Below, in pieces: positions 29,142 through 39,111 of a stretch of 64,000 nucleotides of DNA. The stretch's first letter is position 1. Each line of letters starts with the position of its first letter. Under the pieces are notes generated by a model, which searched no databases, was not told the origin of the DNA, and saw nothing but the letters and a program-made list of their open reading frames with translations. The stretch spans positions 176,292 through 240,291 of the forward strand of contig NZ_CANMJE010000006.1 of NCBI RefSeq assembly GCF_947498095.1, written 5' to 3'. Origin of the DNA: an uncultured Shimia sp. Its GTDB lineage: Bacteria; Pseudomonadota; Alphaproteobacteria; Rhodobacterales; Rhodobacteraceae. A program made the position numbers and the translations under genes.

Positions 29142-29960
29142 TTACTTTCTGCCAGTAACGGCGTCGATGTCTGGTGCGTCGACGGCTTTCATGCCGACCA
29201 CATGATATCCTGCATCAACGTGCAGGTTTTCACCGGTGACGCCGCTGCCCAGATCGCTCAGCAGATACAGCGCAGAGTTGCCAACATCATCAATGGTCAC
29301 GTTACGACGCAGCGGTGAGTTCAGCTCATTCCACTTCAGGATATAACGGAAATCGCCGATACCGCTGGCGGCCAGCGTTTTGATCGGACCCGCCGAGATT
29401 GCGTTGACGCGAATGCCATCCTTGCCGAGATCTTCGGCCAGATACATGACCGAGGCTTCCAATGCGGCCTTGGCCACACCCATGACATTGTAATGCGGCA
29501 TCACCTGCTCAGCGCCATAATAGGTCAGCGTCAATGCGCTGCCGCCGTCTTTCATCAGCTTCTCTGCCCGCTGCATCACAGCGGTGAAAGAATAGACCGA
29601 AATGTCCATCGTCATCAAAAAGTTGTCTTTAGAGGTTTCGACATATCGTCCGCGCAACTCATTCTTGTCGGAAAAGCCAATCGCGTGAACGATAAAGTCC
29701 AATTTGCCCCATTTGGCTTCCAACTCGGCAAATGCCGCGTCGATTGACGCCGGATCAGAGACATCACAATCGATCAGGGTTTCTACGCCCAACTGGTCCG
29801 CCAAGGGTGCCACGCGTTTCTTGAACGCATCGCCCATATAGCTGAACGCCATCTCGGCCCCTGCATCCGCGCAGGCCTTGGCGATGCCCCAGGCGATCGA
29901 CTTGTCATTGGCGAGGCCCATTATAAGGCCGCGTTTGCCTGCCATCAGATTGTTTGACAT
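29142..29960 (-). CDS. fabI: Enoyl-[acyl-carrier-protein] reductase (NADH), FabI
   Basis: FabI performs the last reduction in each round of fatty-acid elongation and is the triclosan/isoniazid-class target family. The 272-residue SDR protein has [13 protein letters not shown] for NADH binding, [11 protein letters not shown], and the catalytic YX6K in [12 protein letters not shown]. The ATG at 29960 is taken as the start; the open frame continues 21 codons upstream without family similarity. It is divergent from pdxH. Confidence 0.94.
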   Translation of the reverse strand: MSNNLMAGKRGLIMGLANDKSIAWGIAKACADAGAEMAFSYMGDAFKKRVAPLADQLGVETLIDCDVSDPASIDAAFAELEAKWGKLDFIVHAIGFSDKNELRGRYVETSKDNFLMTMDISVYSFTAVMQRAEKLMKDGGSALTLTYYGAEQVMPHYNVMGVAKAALEASVMYLAEDLGKDGIRVNAISAGPIKTLAASGIGDFRYILKWNELNSPLRRNVTIDDVGNSALYLLSDLGSGVTGENLHVDAGYHVVGMKAVDAPDIDAVTGRK

Positions 29961-30055
29961 TCCTGTCCACTCCGTCCCAATTCGGTTATCAGGACGTTTA
30001 GGCGATCCGACCGGATGCATCAAGTGCAGGTTGACCTAGAGAAAGGGCGCGCAAA

Positions 30056-30661
30056 ATGACTGAGAGAAGTGGGATATTCGCAGGCGACGACCCGTTTGCA
30101 ATCGCACGCACCTGGTTGGCCGAGGCCGAAAAAAGCGAACCAAACGACCCAAACGCAATTGCCTTGTCGACAGTGGACACTGACGGGCTGCCCAATGCGC
30201 GTATGGTTCTTTTGAAAGACATCGAGGATGATGCCTTTGTGTTCTACACCAACTACGGCAGCGCCAAAGCCCGCGAAATTGAGCAGGCTGGCAAGGCCGC
30301 ATTTGTCATGCACTGGAAATCTTTGCGTCGTCAGGTTCGGGTGCGGGGCCTCGTGACCCGCGAAGATGGCCCGCAGGCTGACGACTATTACGCGTCGCGG
30401 TCTCTCAAAAGCCGCCTCGGGGCCTGGGCGTCTCGTCAATCGGAACCTTTGTCATCGCGCGCGACTTTGGTGGCCGAAGTTGCCAAGGTGACAGCACAAC
30501 AGGGCCCCAATCCCAAACGCCCACCGTTTTGGGGAGGGTTTCGGATTGCCCCGCTTGAGATTGAGTTCTGGGCCGATGGGGCATTTCGGTTGCATGACCG
30601 CTTTGTCTGGCGCCGAATTTCTCTATCGGAGCCTTGGAAAATTGACCGCCTAAATCCGTGA
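30056..30661 (+). CDS. pdxH: Pyridoxamine 5'-phosphate oxidase
   Basis: PdxH oxidises pyridoxamine or pyridoxine 5'-phosphate to pyridoxal 5'-phosphate with FMN. The 201 residues carry [26 protein letters not shown] and, further on, RQVRVRG, and end with the PdxH C-terminal block FWGGFRIAP ... [17 protein letters not shown]. Length is usual. Divergent from fabI, with 95 bp between starts. Confidence 0.94.
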   Translation: MTERSGIFAGDDPFAIARTWLAEAEKSEPNDPNAIALSTVDTDGLPNARMVLLKDIEDDAFVFYTNYGSAKAREIEQAGKAAFVMHWKSLRRQVRVRGLVTREDGPQADDYYASRSLKSRLGAWASRQSEPLSSRATLVAEVAKVTAQQGPNPKRPPFWGGFRIAPLEIEFWADGAFRLHDRFVWRRISLSEPWKIDRLNP

Positions 30662-30755
30662 CATTCACGTAACGTAAACTGCAAGGCACTGATAAAGGTT
30701 GGGTTTTTTCTTGCCGTTGTTAAACATTTAACGCAGACTCCTATTCTAGCTAGGG

Positions 30756-31313
30756 ATGAGCTTACGTAGGGTTAAGGTGTTGAGTGAAAACGAAAAAGAG
30801 ACGACTCGAATCGTCGGACAGGTGAAATGGTTTGATCCTGTCAAAGGATTTGGGTTTGTCGTTGCCGAGAGCGGCGGACCCGATATATTGCTGCATGCGA
30901 ATGTTTTACGCAATTTCGGTCAGAGTTCTGTCGCAGATGAAGCGCGGATTGAAATCGATATCCAAGAAACGTCACGAGGCGTTCAGGCTGTCGAGGTCTT
31001 TCGCATCGACGTTGCGGACGCTCCCGCAATGGCGACGCTTGCGGATTTTGCAGAATTGGATCCGGAGGCAATCCGGGACGCCCCCTTGGAACCAGCGCGT
31101 GTTAAGTGGTTCGATAAGGGCAAGGGGTTTGGCTTTGCCAATGTCTTTGGACGTCACGAAGACGTATTTGTCCATATTGAAGTGCTGAGACAATCCGGTT
31201 TGGCGGACTTGCAGCCTGGCGAGGCATTGGCCTTGCGCGTGATCGAAGGTAAACGTGGGCGTATGGCCACCGAAGTCATGGCCTGGGAAACCGCGATCAC
31301 AAAGGACAGCTAA
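30756..31313 (+). CDS. Double cold-shock-domain protein
   Basis: The 185 residues hold two cold-shock domains. The first (about 19-72) has VKWFDPVKGFGFV but a degenerate second RNA-binding motif (DILLHANVL). The second (about 111-178) is canonical with VKWFDKGKGFGFAN and DVFVHIEVL. Alphaproteobacterial double-CSD proteins act as RNA chaperones or in stationary phase. A TTG at 30780 is an alternative start. An AT palindrome gttaaacatttaac lies at 30719-30732. The stop overlaps the DUF192 start (TAATG). Confidence 0.88.
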   Translation: MSLRRVKVLSENEKETTRIVGQVKWFDPVKGFGFVVAESGGPDILLHANVLRNFGQSSVADEARIEIDIQETSRGVQAVEVFRIDVADAPAMATLADFAELDPEAIRDAPLEPARVKWFDKGKGFGFANVFGRHEDVFVHIEVLRQSGLADLQPGEALALRVIEGKRGRMATEVMAWETAITKDS

Positions 31314-31798
31314 TGCTGCGACATCTTCTGTTGGGCGCTGCCTGCACCCTGATCTGGCTGACGCCCGCGTCGGCCAGCTCTGTCTGTCGTGATGACACTT
31401 TGCAATTGCGCGGTGAATGGGGAGAAGCCAGGTTCCGCGTCGAAGTGGCCGACTCGGCAGAGGAACGCGCGGTTGGTTTGATGCATCGCGACTCGCTGTC
31501 TGCAGGGGCGGGCATGCTGTTTGTTTTTTCGCGTACCGAGCCGGTGTCATTTTGGATGGAAAACACGCTGATAGAGCTCGACATGCTGTTTATCGCTGAG
31601 AACGGGCAAGTCACGCAAATCCACAGTCGTGCCAAACCCTTGGATCGTACGCCTATTTCCAGCACGAATGACGTTCGCTACGTGCTCGAGATCAATGGCG
31701 GAATGGCGCAGGCGATGGGAATTCAAGTGGGCAGCGACGTGCGCCACCCATCTATTTTGCAAGACGGTGCGGTTTGGCCTTGTGAGGTCGGAAATTAG
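31313..31798 (+). CDS. DUF192 exported protein
   Basis: The 161-residue protein has a signal peptide (about 1-21, ending ASASS). The DUF192 domain follows with [39 protein letters not shown], and [22 protein letters not shown] motif. The family is small, exported and of unknown function. It is translationally coupled to the cold-shock gene through TAATG. Confidence 0.85.
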   Translation: MLRHLLLGAACTLIWLTPASASSVCRDDTLQLRGEWGEARFRVEVADSAEERAVGLMHRDSLSAGAGMLFVFSRTEPVSFWMENTLIELDMLFIAENGQVTQIHSRAKPLDRTPISSTNDVRYVLEINGGMAQAMGIQVGSDVRHPSILQDGAVWPCEVGN

Positions 31799-31819
31799 GC
31801 GCTAAACACCGCCTCGGTC

Positions 31820-31896
31820 CGGGGCGTAGCGCAGTCTGGTAGCGCACCTGTTTTGGGTACAGGGGGTCGCAAGTTCGAATCTTGCCGTCCCGACCA
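31820..31896 (+). tRNA. tRNA-Pro(UGG)
   Basis: A 77-nt cloverleaf is readable: acceptor cggggcg pairs with cgtcccg (one G-U), anticodon stem cctgt / acagg with loop tttgggt gives anticodon TGG, and the T-loop is gttcgaatc. CCA is encoded at 31894-31896. Confidence 0.96.
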
Positions 31897-31927
31897 ATTT
31901 TCTCTCTCAACCCATAGAGCTCGACGT

Positions 31928-31948
31928 CTGAGTGGCGCTGCCACTCAG
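31928..31948 (+). terminator. Hairpin after tRNA-Pro, possible terminator
   Basis: A perfect 9-bp stem ctgagtggc / gccactcag with a 3-nt loop stands 31 bp after the tRNA. No T-run follows, so it may instead be a processing or stability element. Confidence 0.45.
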
Positions 31949-32095
31949 GTCGGCGCATGTGCATTTGTTCAGTTTTTGGGCGCAGACATGTGGGTGATCG
32001 CCTGCATCATGAGGCATCGGCGTGGTGTTGTCGGAGTAGAATCACCGCGTGCTTTGATGATCGCGCGCACAAGAACGTGACAAAATAATCTCAAA

Positions 32096-32141
32096 TTCAT
32101 ACATCTTGTGTTAAGGTTTCTTAACGCACTATATCTTGTGG
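32096..32141 (+). promoter_or_regulatory. NrdR-like box pair, distal to nrdJ
   Basis: gcactatatcttgtgg (32126-32141) fits the NrdR box consensus acaCwATATmTwGTGt closely. A degenerate copy with an intact right half (atcttgtgt, 32096-32111) lies 30 bp upstream, near the helical spacing NrdR pairs use. NrdR represses ribonucleotide reductase genes when dATP is plentiful. Confidence 0.65.
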
Positions 32142-32348
32142 ATAACTCGGTGTTCTGGGGACAGTTTTGGGAAATGCCTTGTTTTTGAAACACTTCCCGG
32201 CGCGGCTTGATGCGATGCGCAAATCGGATTGCCAAAAAGAGCCCGCAAGGAATCGGGCATCGTCACGAACGCGTCAAAATCCTGTGACTGGGTCAACAGG
32301 AAAAATCGTCAAAAAACGTAAATAAATGGTTTGACCACGTAGGGCCAG

Positions 32349-32396
32349 ATACGCCAGATTGTGCAAGCAGATCGGAAGCGCCACAATATATAGTGG
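32349..32396 (+). promoter_or_regulatory. NrdR-like box pair, proximal to nrdJ
   Basis: ccacaatatatagtgg (32381-32396) is an almost symmetric NrdR box. A weaker copy (32349-32364, right half attgtg) stands 32 bp upstream. The pair is about 190 bp before the nrdJ start. Confidence 0.65.
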
Positions 32397-32455
32397 TGAA
32401 GAGGATCGGGCAGGGACGGAAACCAAACAGATGACCGGGGCACACTCCGGAGAGT

Positions 32456-32477
32456 TCGGCAAACATGCTTTTGCCGA
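32456..32477 (+). other. Hairpin in the nrdJ 5' leader
   Basis: A perfect 8-bp stem tcggcaaa / tttgccga with a 6-nt loop lies 109 bp before nrdJ, followed after 9 nt by ctttttg. It may be a leader structure or attenuator-like element. Confidence 0.4.
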
Positions 32478-32585
32478 TGCGGTGGCTTTTTGTCTCGTCC
32501 GATGCGGGCGATTTGCATCATAGCGGCTGGACCAATTTGTTCGGCCAAGGTGTAGGCAGGGATAAAGCAGGGACAAAGAGGCGCC

Positions 32586-35500
32586 ATGAAAATCGAAAGA
32601 AAATTTACCAAAGCCGGTCAGGACGCATACGCAGCGCTGAATTTCGTGAAGACCGAATCCGAAATTCGCAACCCGGATGGTACGATTGTATTCCGACTGG
32701 ACGAGGTCGAAGTGCCCTCAACCTGGAGCCAGGTTGCCAGTGACGTGATCGCTCAAAAGTATTTCCGCAAAGCCGGTGTGCCCGCGTCTCTCAAGAAAGT
32801 GCGCGAAAAAGGCGTTCCTGAATTCCTGTGGCGCTCGGTACCTGCGAACGACAATGCCGAGATCGGTGGCGAAACCAGCGCCAAGCAAGTCTTTGACCGC
32901 CTGGCTGGCGCTTGGACCTATTGGGGCTGGAAGGGCGGCTATTTCTCGACAGAGGAAGATGCGCGCGCCTATTTTGACGAGATGCGCTATATGCTGGCGA
33001 CCCAGCGTGCCGCACCGAACAGCCCGCAGTGGTTCAACACCGGTCTGCATTGGGCCTATGGCATCGATGGCCCGGCTCAAGGTCACTATTATGTCGACTA
33101 CAAGAGCGGCAAGCTGACCAAATCAAAGTCCAGCTATGAGCATCCGCAACCGCACGCCTGCTTTATCCAGTCGGTAAGCGATGATCTGGTCGGCGACGGT
33201 GGCATCATGGACCTTTGGGTTCGCGAAGCGCGTCTGTTCAAATATGGCTCAGGTACTGGCACCAACTTTTCGTCGCTGCGTGCTGACGGGGAATCACTGT
33301 CAGGCGGCGGCAAATCCTCGGGCCTGATGGGCTTCCTGAAAATCGGTGACCGGGCTGCCGGCGCGATCAAGTCGGGCGGCACCACGCGCCGTGCGGCCAA
33401 GATGGTGATTGTCGATGCCGACCACCCGGATGTCGAAGAATACATCAATTGGAAGGTCAAGGAGGAACAAAAGGTTGCCTCGATCGTGGCCGGTTCCAAG
33501 ATGCACGAGCAAAAGCTGAATGGCATTTTTGCCGCGATCAAAGCCTGGGACGGCGCCGAAGCGGATGCCTTTGACCCCAAGGCCAATGACACTCTGAAAG
33601 CAGCGATCCGTGACGCGAAATCCGTCATGATCCCAGAGACTTACATCAAGCGCGTTCTGGATTATGCCAAGCAGGGTTATGCCAGTATCGAGTTTCCGAC
33701 CTATGATACTGACTGGGACTCCGAGGCTTATGCCTCTGTGTCGGGCCAGAACTCGAACAACTCGATCCGTGTCACCGATGCCTTCCTGAAGGCTGTCGAA
33801 GATGACGCTGACTGGGAACTGATCCGCCGCACGGACGGCAGCGTTGCCAAGACCATCAAGGCGCGCAAACTGTGGGAAGACGTAGGCCACGCAGCCTGGG
33901 CCTGTGCCGATCCTGGCATCCAGTACCACGACACTGTCAACGCATGGCACACTTGCCCGGAAGATGGCGAAATCCGCGGCTCGAACCCGTGCTCGGAATA
34001 CATGTTCCTGGACGACACCGCCTGTAACCTCGCATCGATGAACCTGTTGACCTTCCTCGATGATGGCGTGTTCCAGGCCGAGGATTACATGCACGCGACC
34101 CGCCTGTGGACCGTGACGCTGGAAATCTCCGTCACCATGGCGCAGTTCCCCTCGAAAGAAATTGCGCAATTGTCTTACGACTTCCGCACGCTGGGACTGG
34201 GCTATGCCAACATTGGCGGTCTCTTGATGAACATGGGTCATGGGTACGACTCAGACGAGGGCCGTGCTCTGGCCGGTGCGCTGACCGCGATCATGACCGG
34301 TGTGTCCTATGCCACTTCGGCCGAGATGGCCGGTGAACTGGGGGCCTTTAGCGGTTATGAGCGTAACAGCCAGCATATGCTGCGTGTGATCCGCAACCAC
34401 CGCCGGGCGTCTTATGGCGAGACTGAAGGCTACGAAGAGCTGGCCACGAAGCCTGTCGCACTGGACATGGACAATTGCCCTGATCAGAAACTTGTCGCGC
34501 TGGCGCAATCCTCATGGGACGAAGCGTTGAAGCTGGGCGAAAAGAACGGCTATCGCAACGCCCAGACCTCGGTGATTGCACCAACCGGCACCATCGGTCT
34601 GGTGATGGATTGCGACACCACCGGGATCGAGCCTGACTTTGCGCTGGTGAAATTCAAGAAGCTTGCCGGTGGCGGGTACTTCAAGATCATCAACCGCTCT
34701 GTGCCTGCGGCCCTTGAAAACCTTGGCTATTCCTCCAGCGAGATCGAAGAGATCGTGTCTTACGCGGTTGGCCACGGCACATTGGGCAATGCGCCGGGTA
34801 TCAACCACACATCACTTGTTGGGCATGGCTTTGGCCAGAACGAGTTGGACAAGATCGACGCCGCCCTCGGCAGCGCGTTCGACATCCGCTTTGTGTTCAA
34901 CCAGTGGACGCTGGGCGAAGAGTTCTGCACCAACGTGCTGGGCATCCCAACCGAAAAGCTGAACGATCCGTCATTTGACCTGCTCAGCCATCTCGGTTTC
35001 ACCCGCAAAGACGTCGACGCAGCCAACGACCATGTTTGCGGCACGATGACCCTGGAAGGCGCGCCTTTCCTCAAGGAAGAGCACTATCACATCTTTGATT
35101 GCGCCAACCCTTGCGGCAAAAAAGGCAAGCGTTATCTGAGTGTTGATAGCCACATCACCATGATGGCTGCGGCACAGTCGTTCATCTCGGGCGCGATCTC
35201 GAAGACGATCAACATGCCGAACGATGCCACCATCGAAGACTGCCAGAAGGCTTATGAACTGAGCTGGTCCTTGGGCATCAAGGCCAACGCGCTGTATCGC
35301 GATGGCTCAAAACTGTCGCAGCCTCTGGCCGCCGCACTGGTTGAGGATGACGAGGGCGCAGCCGAGACCTTGGAAAGCGGTACACCGCAGGAAAAGGCAG
35401 AAGTGCTGGCCGAAAAGATCATCGAAAAGGTGATCGTCAAGGAAATCGTCAAATCGCACCGCGAGAAAATGCCAGAGCGTCGCAAAGGCTATACGCAAAA

Positions 35501-36272
35501 GGCGGTTGTCGGTGGCCACAAAGTATACCTGCGCACTGGCGAGTACGAAGACGGCAACCTTGGAGAAATCTTCATCGACATGCACAAAGAGGGTGCTGGC
35601 TTCCGGGCGATGATGAACAACTTTGCCATCGCCGTGTCGGTCGGCCTGCAATACGGCGTGCCGTTGGAAGAGTTCGTTGATGCCTTTACCTTCACCAAGT
35701 TTGAGCCTGCGGGCATGGTTCAGGGCAACGACTCGATCAAGAACGCGACGTCGATCCTGGATTACATCTTCCGCGAACTGGCCGTCTCATATCTGGACCG
35801 CACCGATCTGGCGCACATCAAGCCCGAAGGCACGATGTTCGATGATCTGGGTCGTGGCGAAGAAGAAGGCGTCAGCAACGTTCAGGAAATCAGCGAAACT
35901 GCCGCATCTAAGTCTTTGGAAGTGTTGAAACAAATTTCCTCTACAGGATATCTGCGCAAACGTCTGCCACAAGAACTGGTGGTGCTGAATGGTGGCGCAG
36001 CTGGTGCGACGGCGCTGAATGGCGCGGGCGATCCAGTGGCAACACTGCAAACCTTGGTGCCTGAAACCGCGACCGGAACAACCGGTGCCGCGACGACGGC
36101 CACGGCCAGCACCGCGGTGTCCAGTGGCACGGTGAGCATGGACCCACGCGCCAAGGCCAAGATGCAGGGCTACGAGGGCGATCCTTGCGGCGATTGCGGA
36201 AACTACACGCTGGTGCGCAACGGTACCTGCATGAAATGCAACACCTGCGGGGCGACCTCGGGTTGTAGCTGA
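32586..36272 (+). CDS. nrdJ: Adenosylcobalamin-dependent class II ribonucleoside-diphosphate reductase
   Basis: NrdJ reduces ribonucleotides to deoxyribonucleotides with a thiyl radical made from coenzyme B12. The 1228-residue protein shows [12 protein letters not shown], the active-site NPCSEYM (Cys and Glu), CNLASMNL and [18 protein letters not shown]. An extended insertion and a C-terminal Cys-rich zinc-ribbon-like tail with the redox pairs [14 protein letters not shown] follow. Oxygen does not matter for this class, which suits variable-oxygen marine life. GAGG stands 5 bp before the ATG. NrdR-like boxes upstream suggest dNTP feedback. Confidence 0.96.
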   Translation: MKIERKFTKAGQDAYAALNFVKTESEIRNPDGTIVFRLDEVEVPSTWSQVASDVIAQKYFRKAGVPASLKKVREKGVPEFLWRSVPANDNAEIGGETSAKQVFDRLAGAWTYWGWKGGYFSTEEDARAYFDEMRYMLATQRAAPNSPQWFNTGLHWAYGIDGPAQGHYYVDYKSGKLTKSKSSYEHPQPHACFIQSVSDDLVGDGGIMDLWVREARLFKYGSGTGTNFSSLRADGESLSGGGKSSGLMGFLKIGDRAAGAIKSGGTTRRAAKMVIVDADHPDVEEYINWKVKEEQKVASIVAGSKMHEQKLNGIFAAIKAWDGAEADAFDPKANDTLKAAIRDAKSVMIPETYIKRVLDYAKQGYASIEFPTYDTDWDSEAYASVSGQNSNNSIRVTDAFLKAVEDDADWELIRRTDGSVAKTIKARKLWEDVGHAAWACADPGIQYHDTVNAWHTCPEDGEIRGSNPCSEYMFLDDTACNLASMNLLTFLDDGVFQAEDYMHATRLWTVTLEISVTMAQFPSKEIAQLSYDFRTLGLGYANIGGLLMNMGHGYDSDEGRALAGALTAIMTGVSYATSAEMAGELGAFSGYERNSQHMLRVIRNHRRASYGETEGYEELATKPVALDMDNCPDQKLVALAQSSWDEALKLGEKNGYRNAQTSVIAPTGTIGLVMDCDTTGIEPDFALVKFKKLAGGGYFKIINRSVPAALENLGYSSSEIEEIVSYAVGHGTLGNAPGINHTSLVGHGFGQNELDKIDAALGSAFDIRFVFNQWTLGEEFCTNVLGIPTEKLNDPSFDLLSHLGFTRKDVDAANDHVCGTMTLEGAPFLKEEHYHIFDCANPCGKKGKRYLSVDSHITMMAAAQSFISGAISKTINMPNDATIEDCQKAYELSWSLGIKANALYRDGSKLSQPLAAALVEDDEGAAETLESGTPQEKAEVLAEKIIEKVIVKEIVKSHREKMPERRKGYTQKAVVGGHKVYLRTGEYEDGNLGEIFIDMHKEGAGFRAMMNNFAIAVSVGLQYGVPLEEFVDAFTFTKFEPAGMVQGNDSIKNATSILDYIFRELAVSYLDRTDLAHIKPEGTMFDDLGRGEEEGVSNVQEISETAASKSLEVLKQISSTGYLRKRLPQELVVLNGGAAGATALNGAGDPVATLQTLVPETATGTTGAATTATASTAVSSGTVSMDPRAKAKMQGYEGDPCGDCGNYTLVRNGTCMKCNTCGATSGCS

Positions 36273-36290
36273 TCCCGGGGGGACTCGGGT

Positions 36291-36440
36291 AGGGGGCCTT
36301 CGTGCCCCCGACGAAACATAGGTTACGGGGCGGATGCGTTCGCCCCGGCACGGCGCTCAGGCCGCAGGCAAAAACTACGGGCGGTAATAATGAGTGAGCC
36401 TGAGCGGCGAAACTGGGGGGCTTCGGCCCCCCATTTTTCT
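36291..36440 (+). ncRNA. Structured nrdJ 3' region, possible 3'UTR-derived small RNA
   Basis: Behind nrdJ lie, in order, gggggc / gccccc (36292-36309), cggggcg / cgccccg (about 36326-36347), a perfect 9-bp cgctcaggc / gcctgagcg enclosing 35 nt (36354-36406), and a strong terminator. Four hairpins in 150 nt ending in a terminator is the build of a 3'UTR sRNA; no expression evidence is available. Confidence 0.35.
36414..36440 (+). terminator. Intrinsic terminator of nrdJ
   Basis: The stem tggggggc / gccccccA closes a UUCG tetraloop (36414-36433) and runs into tttttctttta. It is one of the strongest terminators in the window. Confidence 0.9.
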
Positions 36441-36451
36441 TTTATTGCGGT

Positions 36452-36947
36452 CTAATCCAGCAAGCTGGCAACACTGGCACGCGGTTCAAGGCCGATCTCT
36501 TCGCGCAGACGTGCCCGCGCGCGCCAGCCGTGAATTGACCGTGCCAATCGGCACCCCTGTGCGTTCCGCCAAAAGGCGCGGGCTGGTCTCTCCTAGTAAC
36601 ACCAATTGCATCAAGGCAACCTGATCTGACGGCAAGTGACGGATGGCGTCAGCCACATCGCGGCAGGCCAGATGCCCCGGCGCCTCGGCGCGGTGAGATA
36701 TCTGGTTTTCCTCAATGTCCTCAACGGGTTTGTGGCTGCGCCAATGGCTGCGTGCAAGGTTCGCAAGCGCGGTCATGGCATAGGCCTCGGGGTCATCAAT
36801 TTGCGCGCCCGACGCCTGTCGCGCCCAAAGGCGCAAGGCGACCTCCTGAACAAGGTCTTCCGCGGCCTCGGCCGTGTCACTTTATCGCCGCGCGCGTCGG
36901 GTGAGGCGTGGCATCAGGGCGGTGAGGGTCCAATTCGCATCCGTCAT
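36452..36947 (-). pseudogene. ECF-type RNA polymerase sigma factor, broken
   Basis: Reading from the ATG at 36947, the frame gives MTDANWTLTALMPRLTRRARR, then an in-frame TAA at 36882-36884. The same frame resumes with the sigma region 2 pattern DTAEAAEDLVQEVALRLW and region 4 pattern LPSDQVALMQLVLLGETSPRLLAERTGVPIGTVNSRLAR. Right after SRLAR a frame change occurs in a gcgcgcg tract at about 36511-36521; the other frame gives the expected ending ARARLREEIGLEP and a TAG at 36452. Two independent lesions suggest a decayed gene, though sequencing error in the GC run could mimic the second. A TTG at 36836 could still start a region-4 fragment. Confidence 0.7.
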
Positions 36948-37206
36948 GGTTGCATGTCCTGTGCAGTTTGCGTTGCAATCAGACTGACGAACTGCCCAAG
37001 GGGCGAAAAGATGGGGAGAATCCGCCGATGGCGATGCGCCTCTCTTTTTTGGCGGGGCCTTGCCGCCTGAATCGGCGCGGATCGGCAGAAATGCGCGGGA
37101 ATGCTGTGCGGTTGAGTCAGGAGGGACGGAATTGCCAATTGCGGTGTCTTACTAATTGAGGGTCGCAGAACGCGCCTTCGAGCTACAGACAAAATGGAGT
37201 TACGAT

Positions 37207-37452
37207 ATGAAGCGCAATCTGATCCCCGCCATCGCCCTTATTGGTGTCACCCTGCCTTCGCTGGCACTTGCCAGCGGCATGGACGCCAATGGCGACGGCG
37301 TGATGACCATCGAAGAGGTGCAGGCGGTCCATCCCGACGTAACGCCCGAGACTTTTTCCGCACTGGACGCGGATCGCGATGGCACACTGAGCGAAGACGA
37401 AGTCATGGCTGGGGTAAACGCTGGCGTCTTGCCCAAAACCGCCACCAACTGA
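37207..37452 (+). CDS. Small EF-hand calcium-binding secreted protein
   Basis: The 81-residue product has a signal peptide (about 1-22, ending ALASG) and two EF-hand loops, DANGDGVMTIEE and DADRDGTLSEDE, so it should bind calcium in the periplasm. GGAG precedes the ATG at 37207 by 8 bp. It is divergent from the broken sigma gene; in related bacteria such small EF-hand genes often lie next to a sigma factor. Confidence 0.8.
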   Translation: MKRNLIPAIALIGVTLPSLALASGMDANGDGVMTIEEVQAVHPDVTPETFSALDADRDGTLSEDEVMAGVNAGVLPKTATN

Positions 37453-37511
37453 TCCTGCCGTGACATTTGCGACCTAACCCCCCAGTACGTAAGCCACAGG
37501 TCGCAAGAAAG

Positions 37512-37548
37512 CCGGGCGCCACTGCCGCGCCCGGATTTTTGTTTTTTT
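37512..37548. terminator. Bidirectional terminator between EF-hand gene and mttB-like gene
   Basis: A perfect 8-bp stem ccgggcgc / gcgcccgg (37512-37519 and 37527-37534) runs into atttttgttttttt on the + strand; on the minus strand it is followed by ctttcttg, so it can serve both convergent genes. Confidence 0.85.
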
Positions 37549-37556
37549 ACAGGTTG

Positions 37557-39095
37557 TTACGCCGGTAGGTGGATCTTAAATCTGGCGCGAATTTTCTGAT
37601 CTTTGATCGGATCAAACCGCGCCTTGGAGGGTTCGGACAGGATCTCTTCTTTACGCGCGGTCGCCCTCTTGTTGAGATCCGGTTTGCCGATCTCGGCCCA
37701 TTCTTTGGGCGAGGTTCTGTCCCCAAGCGCAGGATAGACATAGTCCGACTGCATGCGCGACAGGGTCTCACTGGTACCCAGATAGTGACCGGGCCCGCCA
37801 AGGCAGACTTCGCGCATCTGGTCCAATGCCATCGTGGTTTCATTCACGTCAATGCCGCGCAAACAGCGCAGGGCGTGGCCGACCAGATCGTCGCCAAGGA
37901 TCAGGGATTCATGGCAGAATCCCAAAAGCGATGCGTGCATGCCAACCGATTCATAGACCATGTTCAGCCCTGAGAGACCGGCCATGACGTTTGAGCACAT
38001 TTGCTCCCATCCGGCCTGCATGTCTGGGGTTTTGGCATCGGTCATACCTGCGGCGGCTCCACCCGGCAGGCCATAGAAATGATGCATCTGAGCGCATCCT
38101 GCGGTCAAAAGCGCCTGTTCGCCAGACCCGCCCGTCATTGCGCCAGACCGCAGGTCCAATCCAAAGGGCCAGGTGCCAAAGATCGCCGGGTGGCCGGGTT
38201 TCACGGCATTCACATAGACCAGACCGGCCAGACACTCGGCCACGGCCTGGACGATGGCACCAGCCACGGTTGACGGCGCCGTGGCCCCGGCCATGCCCGC
38301 GGAAAGCAACAGCACCGGCATGCCGCCCGCGATGCATTTCTCCATGACTTCGCAGGATTCGGTGGCGAATTTCATCGGCGGAACCACGAAGCAATTGGAA
38401 TTGCTGACGAAAGGCCGAGCGCGCCAGGCCTCTTCACCGCCCGCGATCATGTGCAGCATCTCAAGCGCATCGTCGACAAAGTCCGGCTCGGTAAAGGACG
38501 TGCCGATGTGCTTGGTGGTGCCACAGGTGGTCGCGTAGATCGTATTCAGGTCCATCTCGCGATTGTCAGGGATGTCGCGGGCCACCATGGGACGTTGCAG
38601 GAAATGGATATTGTCCAGCGTGTCAGTGATCCGAGCGGCGTCATGCAGATCCTGCAGGGTGCTGTCGCGGTACTCACGCCCTTCGACATCGACCATATGC
38701 ACCGCGGCACCCGCCGTGCCAAAATGCACGCGGTTGCCCGACAACGTCAGATCGTTCTGACCATCGCGGCTGCACAGCGTGATTTCGCGGCAGGCTTTGG
38801 ACAGGGCATCCTCAACCACGGCGCGGGGGATGCGAATACGCTCATCATCGCCAAGAATGGCGCCTGCTTTCAAAAGGTATTCGACACCGGTGGGGGGGGC
38901 ATCTGCAAGGCCAATGGTCTCAAGCGCTTCCAGAGCGGATTCGTGAATTTGCTCCATTTGGTCTTGGGTCAGCGCCTTGTACATGCCGCCTTCCATACCG
39001 GGGCGAATGGCGCGCATGTCATCTGTGAGAGGGGCTGCGCGAGCGGCGCGACGCGCAGCGCGACCGCCGGAGCGGCGAGAAACGGGTTCAGTCAT
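37557..39095 (-). CDS. Non-pyrrolysine MttB-like (trimethylamine methyltransferase family) protein
   Basis: The 512-residue protein belongs to the MttB superfamily of corrinoid-linked methyltransferases, with GAILGDDERIRIPRAVVEDAL in the N-terminal third and the barrel motifs GGMPVLLLSAGMAGATAP, GTWPFGLDLRSGAMTGG and LPGGAAAGMTDAK. No in-frame TAG is present, so it lacks the pyrrolysine of true MttB; relatives demethylate glycine betaine or other quaternary amines. The N-terminus is Arg/Ala-rich. No corrinoid protein gene is next to it. A 41-bp palindrome lies 17 bp upstream. Confidence 0.85.
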   Translation of the reverse strand: MTEPVSRRSGGRAARRAARAAPLTDDMRAIRPGMEGGMYKALTQDQMEQIHESALEALETIGLADAPPTGVEYLLKAGAILGDDERIRIPRAVVEDALSKACREITLCSRDGQNDLTLSGNRVHFGTAGAAVHMVDVEGREYRDSTLQDLHDAARITDTLDNIHFLQRPMVARDIPDNREMDLNTIYATTCGTTKHIGTSFTEPDFVDDALEMLHMIAGGEEAWRARPFVSNSNCFVVPPMKFATESCEVMEKCIAGGMPVLLLSAGMAGATAPSTVAGAIVQAVAECLAGLVYVNAVKPGHPAIFGTWPFGLDLRSGAMTGGSGEQALLTAGCAQMHHFYGLPGGAAAGMTDAKTPDMQAGWEQMCSNVMAGLSGLNMVYESVGMHASLLGFCHESLILGDDLVGHALRCLRGIDVNETTMALDQMREVCLGGPGHYLGTSETLSRMQSDYVYPALGDRTSPKEWAEIGKPDLNKRATARKEEILSEPSKARFDPIKDQKIRARFKIHLPA

Positions 39096-39111
39096 GTCTA
39101 GTAGTATCCTG

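Larger units (their letters stand above)
31897..32585 (+). other. 690-bp gene-free leader region of nrdJ
   Basis: No convincing gene is present between tRNA-Pro and nrdJ. The stretch holds a 9-bp hairpin right after the tRNA (31928-31948), two groups of NrdR-like boxes, an intervening palindrome gttaag-gttt-cttaac (32110-32125) and a hairpin at 32456-32477. A conserved B12-box of a cobalamin riboswitch was looked for and not seen. Confidence 0.6.

Noticed and set aside
27061..29205. 714-codon open frame on the + strand
   Set aside because: It lies antisense to ppiD, the aminotransferase and gpt, which all have clear family motifs. The frame has no recognisable domain and is a GC-bias artefact.
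31752..31964. Minus-strand open frame over tRNA-Pro
   Set aside because: It contains the antisense of the tRNA-Pro sequence and no family signature.
32142..32585. Cobalamin riboswitch upstream of the B12-dependent nrdJ
   Set aside because: The conserved B12-box and the GCCACT-type core were looked for and not found; the leader holds NrdR-like boxes instead.
37557..39095. True pyrrolysine-containing MttB
   Set aside because: The frame has no internal TAG and no Pyl machinery genes are near; it is the non-Pyl branch.
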